Source: JBLIAZ01 sp047631875 (lineage in GTDB: Bacteria; Bacteroidota; Bacteroidia; Flavobacteriales_C; GCA-002722245). From it: a stretch of 7,333 bases of DNA. The stretch spans positions 1-7,333 of the forward strand of contig JBLIAZ010000125.1 in assembly GCA_047631875.1 (NCBI GenBank), written 5' to 3'. Under the pieces are notes generated by a model. The model was not told where the DNA came from. It did not search any database and worked only from the letters and a program-made list of their open reading frames with translations. Positions 1 to 6,744 of the stretch are shown piece by piece. Each line of letters starts with the position of its first letter. Position 1 is the first letter of the stretch. The position numbers and the translations under genes were made by a program.

Positions 1-148
1 CTTTCATGTACTGTACTGCACTACTGAAAAAATATTTCTCACTGTCTGCCTGCTCTTCTTCCCATACAATTCCAAAGACTTCTTTACCACTTCGTAAAAT
101 GAATTTGCATGGTTTTTTCTCATAGTACTTGAAATTGGATTTTTCCAT
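1..148 (-). CDS. Small uncharacterised protein, N-terminal part (runs off left edge)
   Basis: The reverse strand reads an open frame of 49 codons from an ATG at 148 down to the window edge, beginning MEKSNFKYYEKKPCKFILRS and ending near ...FFSSAVQYMK. The start is well placed: an in-frame TAA lies four codons upstream (TAA AAA ATC GCT ATG), and there is no Shine-Dalgarno sequence, as is usual in Bacteroidota. No signal peptide or membrane segment is visible in this part, so a cytoplasmic protein is likely. The stretch KFILRSGKEVFGIVWE looks like two beta strands joined by a Gly turn, a pattern found in small SH3/Sm-like barrels, but this is only a visual resemblance. I do not recognise the family and assign no function. 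It lies downstream of gyrA on the same strand but is separated from it by a probable terminator, so it is likely transcribed on its own. Confidence 0.7.
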   Translation of the reverse strand, partial: MEKSNFKYYEKKPCKFILRSGKEVFGIVWEEEQADSEKYFFSSAVQYMK

Positions 149-331
149 AGCGATTTTTTAGTGTGTTTTAAGATACGCTTGAAATCCTCTTTGGTAAAAC
201 AATAGAGCGCTTTTACTTTTTAACAGGCTGTTCATATCTTTAAGACATTGTACTAGAAATGATACTAAACTTAAAAAGCAAGCCGTTAGGCTTGCTTTTT
301 AATAATTTCATCGAATATGATTTGTCTGAAT
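149..331. other. Intergenic region between gyrA and the small minus-strand gene
   Basis: These 183 bases contain no convincing gene or RNA. The gyrA-proximal part holds the hairpin at 271-302, and the rest must hold the promoter of the small minus-strand gene. I looked on the minus strand for the Bacteroidota promoter pattern TTTG...TAnnTTTG and found no good match. Confidence 0.6.
271..302 (-). terminator. Intrinsic terminator downstream of gyrA
   Basis: A perfect inverted repeat has a left arm at 271-284 (TTAAAAAGCAAGCC), a four-base loop at 285-288 (GTTA), and a right arm at 289-302. The stem core GCAAGCC/GGCTTGC is flanked by A5 and T5 runs, so the hairpin ends in a T run on either strand and could work in both directions. 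It begins about 30 bases past the gyrA stop codon at 332-334. Both neighbouring genes are on the minus strand, so its likely role is to end gyrA transcription before the next gene. Confidence 0.85.
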
Positions 332-2887
332 TTAATTTTCAGCGTTACCCTCTTCGTTTTCTTCGTCTTTATTTTCTGCTCCCTCGTTTTCTTCCCCTTC
401 CTCAGTCATTTCATCGCCCTCATTATTCGCCGGGACTTTCGCGACTGCTGCAATAGTGTCTTTTCCTTTTAGGTTGATGAGTTTCACTCCTTGGGTGGCT
501 CTACCCATGACTCTCATTTTGGTAACTTCCAACCTGATTGCAATCCCCGAAATGTTGATTATCATCAAATCATTATCATCATTTACAGATTTTAATGCAA
601 TCAAATCACCTGTTTTTTCAGTGATGTTTAAGGTTTTGACACCTTTCCCTCCTCTGTTTGTGATCCTGTATATCGCTTCACCATCTTCAGGGTCGTTTAA
701 GTAAGTACGTTTTCCATAACCATTTTTAGAAACCACAAGAACGGTTTCTTTTGACGGGTCTTCGATGCATATCATTCCTATCACAAAGTCTTTTTCATTA
801 GGGATAGTAATTCCTTTTACACCTGTTGCATTCCTTCCCATTGGACGAACTTTACTTTCGTTAAACCTGATGCACCTTCCTGAATTGATGGCCATCAAAA
901 TTTCGTTACTTCCGTTGGTTAACTTTGCTTCAAGCAATTGATCGTTTTCACGAATATTAATTGCGTTAATACCGTTGGTTCTAGGTCTTGAATACGCTTC
1001 TAGTGTCGTTTTCTTGATGATTCCATTTTTTGTACACATTACAATGAAGTTGTTTTTTATGTACTCTTCATCCTTAATGTCTTTCACATTAATGTACGCC
1101 ATGACTTTGTCGTCACGCTCAATGTTAATTAAGTTTTGGATTGCTCGACCTTTTGCTGTTTTATTTCCTTCAGGTATTTCGAATACCCTCATCCAGAAGC
1201 ACTTTCCTTTTTCTGTAAAGATCAGTAACCAGTTGTGGTTGGTAGCTACAAACAAGTGCTCTAAAAAGTCTTCATTCCTTGTCGCGCTACCTCTTGAGCC
1301 TACACCTCCTCGACTTTGAGTTCGGTATTCGCTTAACTCAGTTCTTTTAATGTAGCCTAAATGAGAAATAGTAATGACGACTTCTTTGTCTGGAATGATG
1401 TCTTCAATTCTAAAATCGCCTCCAGCTAAGTTGATTACAGATTTTCTTTCGTCACCATATTTGTCTTTTACTGCTATGAGTTCATCTTTTATTATTTCAA
1501 AACGTTTACTTTCGTTTGCTAAAATAAATTCTAAGTCTTTAATTAAAGCCATGATCTCTTTGTATTCAGCCCTTAATTTATTTTGCTCAAGACCGGTCAA
1601 GTGACGAAGCCTCATTTCAACTATTGCGCGCGACTGAATCTCTGATAAGTCAAAACGCTTCATCAGATTTTCTCGCGCTTCATCTGGACTTTTTGAAGCC
1701 CTGATGATTTTAATTACTTCGTCAATGTTGTCAGAAGCTATGATTAGTCCTTCAAGAATATGCGCCCTTTCTTGTGCTTTTTTCAAGTCGAACTGAGTCC
1801 TTCTTACGATCACTTCGTGTCTGTGTTCAACAAAGTAACCAATCAGTTGTTTCAGGTTCAGTAATTGTGGCCTCCCTTTCACTAAACAAATATTATTTAC
1901 TGAGAATGAAGACTGTAAAGCGGTGTACTTGTAAAGTTTATTAAGGACAACATTGGTAATAGCATTGTTCTTTATTTCATAAACAATTCTCATTCCGTTC
2001 CTGTCTGATTCGTCCCTTAAATCAGAAATCCCTTCTATCTTTTTGTCGTTAACTAAGTCAGCAGTTTTCTTAATCATGTCTGCCTTGTTTACCTGGTAAG
2101 GTATCTCTGTAACTATGATTCTTTCTTTTCCATTTGCGGATACTTCAATTTCAGCTTTAGCTCTTAAAATGATCCGGCCTCTTCCAGTTTCAAAAGCGTT
2201 TTTCACTCCTTCGTAACCATAAATTGTACCTCCTGTTGGGAAATCAGGAGCTTTTACGTGCTGCATTAATTCAGCGATTTCTATGTTGTTGTTTTCAATG
2301 TAAGCTATCGTCGCATCTATGACTTCGCTCAGATTGTGAGGAGGCATGTTAGTTGCCATTCCTACAGCAATTCCAGAAGCTCCGTTTAGTAGTAGGTTTG
2401 GTAATCGAGTAGGTAAAACAGTTGGTTCTTTTAAGGTGTCGTCAAAGTTTAAAGAGTAGTCAACAGTTTCTTTGTCGATGTCTCTAAGCATTTCTTCAGC
2501 AATTTTTTGGAGTCTTGCTTCGGTATATCTCATTGCTGCAGCATTATCGCCGTCAACAGACCCGAAGTTACCTTGCCCGTCAACAAGCGGATACCTTAAC
2601 GACCAAGGCTGAGCCATTCTTACCATGGAGTCATAAACTGAGGTGTCTCCATGAGGGTGGTATTTACCTAACACTTCTCCAACAATTCTCGCGGATTTTT
2701 TATGAGCTTTGTTTGGGTAGACTCCTAGTTCCATCATTCCAAACAACACACGTCGATGGACAGGCTTTAATCCATCACGCACATCAGGAAGTGCCCTAGA
2801 AACAATTACAGACATAGAATAATCTATGTACGCTGATTTCATTTGATCTTCAATGTCAACCTGAATTATTTTTTCTCCTTCAGCCAT
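332..2887 (-). CDS. gyrA: DNA gyrase subunit A
   Basis: This encodes the 851-residue breakage-reunion subunit of DNA gyrase, which with GyrB introduces negative supercoils using ATP. The N-terminal winged-helix/tower region carries the signature VSRALPDVRDGLKPVHRR (about 29-46) and the catalytic AMRYTEARL with Tyr121, which forms the covalent link to DNA. The quinolone-resistance region HPHGDTSVYDSMVRMAQ has Thr82 and Asp86 at the E. coli Ser83/Asp87 positions. The coiled-coil gate spans roughly 360-490. The C-terminal beta-pinwheel starts near 493 and its GyrA box is QSRGGVG (524-530). Later blades show RPMGRNATGV (681-690), RGGKG (745-749) and RVMGRATQGV (792-801). Residues about 822-851 form a strongly acidic tail. 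Length is normal for the family. The ATG at 2887 is preceded by an in-frame TAA two codons upstream and has no Shine-Dalgarno sequence. ParC is a close relative, but the pinwheel with its box motif favours GyrA. The gene is divergent from clpC. Confidence 0.97.
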   Translation of the reverse strand: MAEGEKIIQVDIEDQMKSAYIDYSMSVIVSRALPDVRDGLKPVHRRVLFGMMELGVYPNKAHKKSARIVGEVLGKYHPHGDTSVYDSMVRMAQPWSLRYPLVDGQGNFGSVDGDNAAAMRYTEARLQKIAEEMLRDIDKETVDYSLNFDDTLKEPTVLPTRLPNLLLNGASGIAVGMATNMPPHNLSEVIDATIAYIENNNIEIAELMQHVKAPDFPTGGTIYGYEGVKNAFETGRGRIILRAKAEIEVSANGKERIIVTEIPYQVNKADMIKKTADLVNDKKIEGISDLRDESDRNGMRIVYEIKNNAITNVVLNKLYKYTALQSSFSVNNICLVKGRPQLLNLKQLIGYFVEHRHEVIVRRTQFDLKKAQERAHILEGLIIASDNIDEVIKIIRASKSPDEARENLMKRFDLSEIQSRAIVEMRLRHLTGLEQNKLRAEYKEIMALIKDLEFILANESKRFEIIKDELIAVKDKYGDERKSVINLAGGDFRIEDIIPDKEVVITISHLGYIKRTELSEYRTQSRGGVGSRGSATRNEDFLEHLFVATNHNWLLIFTEKGKCFWMRVFEIPEGNKTAKGRAIQNLINIERDDKVMAYINVKDIKDEEYIKNNFIVMCTKNGIIKKTTLEAYSRPRTNGINAINIRENDQLLEAKLTNGSNEILMAINSGRCIRFNESKVRPMGRNATGVKGITIPNEKDFVIGMICIEDPSKETVLVVSKNGYGKRTYLNDPEDGEAIYRITNRGGKGVKTLNITEKTGDLIALKSVNDDNDLMIINISGIAIRLEVTKMRVMGRATQGVKLINLKGKDTIAAVAKVPANNEGDEMTEEGEENEGAENKDEENEEGNAEN

Positions 2888-2989
2888 TATTTATTTTGTG
2901 TTATTTTAAATCAAAAGCTCGTTTTGCTTTTATCCAGTTAAAAGTAATAAAAACAAGTGTACGTTTTGAGGTGCTCGAACTTGATTTTC

Positions 2990-3005
2990 TAACAAAATTT
3001 TGTTA
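2990..3005. promoter_or_regulatory. Perfect 16-bp palindrome, candidate operator
   Basis: The sequence TAACAAAATTTTGTTA is a perfect palindrome that stops at mismatched flanking bases. Its right end is about 20 bases upstream of the clpC -33 element, and it lies about 100 bases from the gyrA start. That position fits a dimeric regulator acting on one or both genes. It is AT-rich, and a palindrome this long has a non-negligible chance of arising at random in a window of this composition, so its function is inferred only. Confidence 0.35.
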
Positions 3006-3024
3006 ATATAAAAGAGGTTAAAAT

Positions 3025-3057
3025 TTTGCTTAGAACAAAGAAATGACGATATATTTG
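3025..3057 (+). promoter_or_regulatory. Bacteroidota-type housekeeping promoter of clpC
   Basis: A -33 element TTTG (3025-3028) is followed by 21 bases and a -7 element TATATTTG (3050-3057), an exact match to the Bacteroidota consensus TAnnTTTG. The spacing is within the known range for this phylum. Transcription should begin a few bases after 3057, giving a leader of roughly 60 bases before the clpC ATG at 3125. The leader shows no strong hairpin. Confidence 0.65.
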
Positions 3058-3124
3058 AACAGATACTGGATTGAATTACACACTTATTGAGCTATGTGCT
3101 TGATTTACTGATAAATCACTAATT

Positions 3125-5674
3125 ATGGAAGCTAAATTTTCCCCAAGAGTAAAGGACGTTATTACATACAGTCGAGAAGAAGCGTTAAGGCTTGGACACG
3201 ATTATATTGGTGTAGAACATTTGTTTTTAGGAATTTTACGGGAAGGTGAAGGAAATGCAGTGAAAATGTTAAAGAATTTGGACGTCAACCTTCAAGAGCT
3301 TCGAAAAAGCATTGAAACCGATATTCAAAAATTATCAAAAGGATTTACTCAGTCGGGAAATATTCCATTGGTAAAACAAGCAGAACGTGCTTTAAAAATC
3401 ACTTACTTAGAGGCTAAATTGTTTAAGAGCAATTTGATAGGTACAGAGCACTTGTTGCTGTCAATATTAAAGGATGATGACAATGTGGTTTCAAAAATAT
3501 TAGAAAATTACGACATCGAATACGATACTATAAAAGAAGAAATGGACATGGTTGAAGACGAAATAGAAAATACCCCGCAAGCTGAATTTCCTGCAGGTAC
3601 TCCAGAGGAAGAAAGTGAAGAATCATTTTCAGGAAGTACAGGGGGAATGAGTAAAAAACCTGGAGCGAGTAAGTCGAAAACTCCAGTGTTAGATAATTTC
3701 GGAAGAGATTTGACGCAAATGGCGATAGAAGGGAGGTTGGATCCGATAGTGGGAAGAGAAAAAGAGATTGAAAGGGTTTGTCAAATATTAAGCAGAAGGA
3801 AAAAGAATAATCCAATTTTGATTGGGGAGCCTGGTGTGGGCAAGAGTGCTATTGCTGAAGGTTTAGCAATTAAGATAGTGGAAAGAAAAGTTTCGCGAAT
3901 TTTATTTGGAAAAAGAATTGTGGGGCTTGATTTAGCTTCACTTGTTGCTGGAACAAAATACAGAGGACAGTTTGAGGAAAGGATGAAAGCTGTGATGAAT
4001 GAATTAGAAAAATCACCTGATGTGATTTTGTTCATTGATGAAATACACACCATTATTGGTGCTGGAGGAGCTTCAGGGTCATTGGATGCTGCGAACATGT
4101 TCAAGCCAGCCTTAGCAAGAGGAGAGATCCAATGTATCGGAGCAACTACTTTAGATGAGCACAGGCAGCATATCGAAAAAGATGGAGCTTTAGAACGGAG
4201 GTTTCAAAAAGTTTTGGTTGAGCCTACTTCAATTGAAGAGACAATTCAAATTTTAAGTAACATAAAAGGGAGATACGAAGACCATCATAATGTCAATTTT
4301 ACTCCTGAAGCCATTGAGGCTTGTGTAAAATTAACAGCACGGTATGTTACTGACAGGTTTTTGCCAGATAAAGCAATTGATGCTTTAGATGAAGCGGGAT
4401 CAAGGGTTCATATTTCAAACATCAATGTTCCTCAAGAAATCTTGGACATTGAGAAAGGAATTGACGATGTGAAAGAGAGAAAGAACCAAGTGGTAAAAAG
4501 TCAAAAATATGAGGAGGCTGCTAAATTAAGAGATGAGGAACGTCAATTAACAGAACGATTGGAGGTTGCGAAACATGATTGGGAAGAGGAAATGAAAGGG
4601 CACCGAGAAACAGTAACAGAAGACGATGTTGCGGATGTGGTGGCAATGATTACAGGTATTCCGACAAAAAGAATAGCTCAAAAGGAAGGCAGTCGATTGG
4701 CTCAGATGGGCGAGGAGTTAGCTGGAAAAGTCATTGGGCAGGAAGATGCAATTAACAAAGTAGTAAAAGCTATTCAAAGAAATCGTGCAGGGCTCAAAGA
4801 TCCTAACAAGCCTATTGGTTCCTTTATATTTTTGGGACCAACAGGGGTTGGTAAAACGCAGTTAGCTAAGGAGCTAGCTAAGTTTATGTTCGACAACGAA
4901 GAAGCTCTAATCAGAATAGACATGAGTGAATACATGGAGAAATTTGCAGTTTCCAGGTTGATAGGGGCTCCTCCAGGGTACGTTGGGTATGAGGAAGGAG
5001 GTCAGTTGACTGAAAAGGTAAGACGGAAGCCATATTCTATTGTTTTACTGGATGAAATTGAAAAAGCTCATCCAGATGTGTTCAACTTGTTGCTTCAAGC
5101 CTTGGACGACGGACACTTGACAGACAGTTTAGGACGAGTCATTGATTTCAGGAATACTGTGATTATCATGACTTCAAATATAGGAACTCGAAAACTAAAA
5201 GATTTTGGAGGAGGTGTAGGGTTTAAGACGTCAGCAAAAATTGATGCTGCTGATGAATATGCGAAAAATGTCATAACGGGTGCATTGAAAAAATCATTCG
5301 CTCCTGAATTTTTAAACAGGATTGACGATGTTGTTTTATTTAATACTTTATCGAAAGATGATATTCTGCAAATAATTGATTTAGAAATAGCCAAATTGTT
5401 TTTCAGAGTAAATGAATTAGGATATAAAATTAAGTTGTCTAACCCAGCTAAAAGTTTCATCGCTGAAAAAGGTTATGATGCTGAATATGGAGCAAGACCA
5501 CTAAAAAGAGCAATCCAAAAGTTCATAGAAGACCCTCTTGCTGAAGAAATAATAAATTCTAAAATAAATGAAGGTGATACCATCAGTATCGATTTTGTAG
5601 AAGGAAGTGAGGAAGTAAAGTTGAAAGTGATAAAGGCAAGGAAGAAAAAAAATACTTCTGAAGATAAGGAGTAG
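3125..5674 (+). CDS. clpC: ClpC-type AAA+ unfoldase, ATP-binding subunit of Clp protease
   Basis: This 849-residue hexameric ATPase unfolds proteins and threads them into the ClpP chamber in the cytoplasm. Two Clp_N repeats cover about 4-60 and 79-135; each has an IG-x-EH motif (Glu31, Glu108). A Ser/Gly/Glu-rich linker spans about 148-187. The first ATPase domain has Walker A GEPGVGKS (234-241), pore loop GTKYRG (276-281), Walker B VILFIDE (300-306) and the ERRF arginines (358-359). The middle domain has the UVR-like YEEAAKLRDEE (462-472), which marks ClpC rather than ClpA or ClpB. The second ATPase domain has Walker A GPTGVGKT (571-578), pore loop GYVG (618-621), Walker B IVLLDE (639-644), Asn685, Arg732 and sensor-2 GARP (789-792). 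The VGF tripeptide (698-700) is the ClpP-docking loop. All catalytic residues are present. The start is the first ATG after an in-frame TGA at 3101; there is no Shine-Dalgarno sequence. The FKBP gene follows after 34 bases. Confidence 0.96.
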   Translation: MEAKFSPRVKDVITYSREEALRLGHDYIGVEHLFLGILREGEGNAVKMLKNLDVNLQELRKSIETDIQKLSKGFTQSGNIPLVKQAERALKITYLEAKLFKSNLIGTEHLLLSILKDDDNVVSKILENYDIEYDTIKEEMDMVEDEIENTPQAEFPAGTPEEESEESFSGSTGGMSKKPGASKSKTPVLDNFGRDLTQMAIEGRLDPIVGREKEIERVCQILSRRKKNNPILIGEPGVGKSAIAEGLAIKIVERKVSRILFGKRIVGLDLASLVAGTKYRGQFEERMKAVMNELEKSPDVILFIDEIHTIIGAGGASGSLDAANMFKPALARGEIQCIGATTLDEHRQHIEKDGALERRFQKVLVEPTSIEETIQILSNIKGRYEDHHNVNFTPEAIEACVKLTARYVTDRFLPDKAIDALDEAGSRVHISNINVPQEILDIEKGIDDVKERKNQVVKSQKYEEAAKLRDEERQLTERLEVAKHDWEEEMKGHRETVTEDDVADVVAMITGIPTKRIAQKEGSRLAQMGEELAGKVIGQEDAINKVVKAIQRNRAGLKDPNKPIGSFIFLGPTGVGKTQLAKELAKFMFDNEEALIRIDMSEYMEKFAVSRLIGAPPGYVGYEEGGQLTEKVRRKPYSIVLLDEIEKAHPDVFNLLLQALDDGHLTDSLGRVIDFRNTVIIMTSNIGTRKLKDFGGGVGFKTSAKIDAADEYAKNVITGALKKSFAPEFLNRIDDVVLFNTLSKDDILQIIDLEIAKLFFRVNELGYKIKLSNPAKSFIAEKGYDAEYGARPLKRAIQKFIEDPLAEEIINSKINEGDTISIDFVEGSEEVKLKVIKARKKKNTSEDKE

Positions 5675-5708
5675 TCACTTTATAAGTTTTTTGCAGGAAA
5701 ATAAAGTT

Positions 5709-6662
5709 ATGATTCGAATTTTTAGGATAGTGTCAATTTCGGTACTTTTGCTATGTTCATGTAGTAACGGAAGTGTTGATAACAGTGAAAAATTGGTAGT
5801 TACCACTACGCAAGGTTCGTATAAAATGCAAATTGATGTGGAAATCGAATTGCTTTTTGACGAGATTTCGCGTCAATATGACATGGTTAGTTTGTCTTAC
5901 GCACATGGTATATCTACTTATGACCAATTAAAAAGAGAGCGACTAGAGTTCGTTGATGTAAATGTTTTTATAAGTCACTTAAAAAGATACTTTGAGAACC
6001 CATCCACTGTCCCTGAAAAATCAAAAATGTCTATTAAGTTGCAAGATATTGCCCAAAAGAATCAAGGTGATTTACAGCACGTAACAGGTGTGGATAAGGA
6101 AATCATTGAAGAATCTGTTGCAGCCTTAGTGTTTGATTTGTTTGTTGATCATTTGGCGTTTAATTCACTTGATTTGGCACAGTATCAAAAAGGAATTATT
6201 GATGCATGGGAAGGAAAGGAAATTGAAGGAATGCATGAGTTGCAGCAAAGTTATTATCAGTACAAAGAAAGTTTCACCAAAGAACTAGGAGTACGATTTT
6301 TAGCAGAAAATAAACTGAGGGATGAGGTGAAAGAAACAGCAAGTGGATTGCAATATGAAGTAATCATCGAGAGTGCTGACACTGAAGACAAGCCGGATGC
6401 TCACAGTGAGGTTACAGTGCATTACCATGGAGAATTATTAAACGGGAGAGTGTTTGATAGTTCATATAACAGAGGGGAAACACTTTCTTTTGGTTTAAAT
6501 CAAGTAATACCAGGGTGGACAGAAGCATTACAGTTAATGTCGCTTGGTGCGAAATACAGGTTTTATATTCCTTATGAATTAGCATACGGAGAAAGAGGAA
6601 ATGCAAGTATTCCTGGTTTTTCCATGTTGATATTTGATGTTGAATTGTTTGAATTCAATTGA
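5709..6662 (+). CDS. FKBP-type peptidyl-prolyl cis-trans isomerase, Mip/FkpA-like lipoprotein
   Basis: This 317-residue protein should catalyse cis-trans isomerisation of proline peptide bonds in the envelope. The N-terminus MIRIFRIVSISVLLLCSCSN is a lipoprotein signal with lipobox LCSC, so Cys18 is the likely lipidated residue. The next residues, SNGSVD, are not strongly acidic, so a surface-export signal is not evident and periplasmic orientation is more likely. Residues 61-118 and 134-190 both resemble the helical FKBP_N dimerisation region. The catalytic FKBP domain covers about 212-316, with Tyr239, Phe249-Asp250, VIPGW (266-270), AYG (292-294) and Phe309 at the expected active-site positions. 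I chose the ATG at 5709 over an in-frame TTG at 5691: it directly precedes the Arg-containing signal peptide and has AGGA (5695-5698) ten bases upstream. It lies 34 bases after clpC with no terminator between, so co-transcription is plausible. Isomerase activity is inferred from conserved residues. Confidence 0.9.
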   Translation: MIRIFRIVSISVLLLCSCSNGSVDNSEKLVVTTTQGSYKMQIDVEIELLFDEISRQYDMVSLSYAHGISTYDQLKRERLEFVDVNVFISHLKRYFENPSTVPEKSKMSIKLQDIAQKNQGDLQHVTGVDKEIIEESVAALVFDLFVDHLAFNSLDLAQYQKGIIDAWEGKEIEGMHELQQSYYQYKESFTKELGVRFLAENKLRDEVKETASGLQYEVIIESADTEDKPDAHSEVTVHYHGELLNGRVFDSSYNRGETLSFGLNQVIPGWTEALQLMSLGAKYRFYIPYELAYGERGNASIPGFSMLIFDVELFEFN

Positions 6663-6744
6663 TACTTCCGATAAACAAAACGCAGTTAAAACGCCATATT
6701 GCGGTATGTTTACTATATTCACGTCTGAAAAGTAATTTCAAACG
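6663..6744. other. Short intergenic gap before the TPR gene
   Basis: These 82 bases hold no clear terminator. The best promoter-like string is TATGTTTA (6705-6712), one mismatch from the Bacteroidota TAnnTTTG, but no TTTG lies at the right distance upstream. The TPR gene may therefore be read through from the genes before it. Confidence 0.4.

Larger units (their letters stand above)
2888..3124. other. Divergent intergenic region between gyrA and clpC
   Basis: This AT-rich stretch of 237 bases holds the regulatory signals of both divergent genes. It contains a 16-bp perfect palindrome (2990-3005) and a clear clpC promoter (3025-3057). I did not find a convincing gyrA promoter on the minus strand. 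The nearest matches to TAnnTTTG are TACACTTG (2961-2954) and TACTTTTA (just downstream of it on that strand), each with one mismatch and neither with a properly spaced TTTG. No CIRCE or CtsR-type operator is present. Confidence 0.7.

Noticed and set aside
975..1319. Open frame of 114 codons on the plus strand inside gyrA
   Set aside because: It is antisense to a conserved part of gyrA, has an unnatural hydrophobic composition and no recognisable domain. It is a shadow of gyrA codon use, as are the other plus-strand frames at 259-456, 456-704, 1374-1604 and 2515-2799.
2912..2930. Small hairpin CAAAA-GCTCG-TTTTG in the gyrA leader
   Set aside because: The stem is five base pairs and AT-rich, which is weak and easily expected by chance here.
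2888..3124. CIRCE or CtsR heat-shock operator upstream of clpC
   Set aside because: No TTAGCACTC/GAGTGCTAA pair and no GGTCAAA direct repeat were found. The 2990-3005 palindrome matches neither.
4862..4881. Short repeated TTAGCTAA / GCTAGCTAAG pattern in clpC
   Set aside because: It falls within the coding sequence for LAKELAK, next to Walker A of the second ATPase domain, and is explained by the repeated Leu-Ala-Lys codons.
5095..5460. Open frame of 121 codons on the minus strand inside clpC
   Set aside because: It is antisense to the conserved second ATPase domain and shows no domain or start signal. The frames at 3528-3815 and 3781-4104 are rejected for the same reason.
5691..5708. TTG as an upstream start for the FKBP lipoprotein gene
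   Set aside because: It adds six polar or charged residues (with Glu, Asn and Lys) ahead of the signal peptide. The ATG at 5709 has an AGGA ten bases upstream and gives a standard lipoprotein signal.
6691..6712. Possible hairpin around CGCCATATTGCGGTATG between the FKBP and TPR genes
   Set aside because: The arms are short and imperfect and no T run follows, so it does not support a terminator call.
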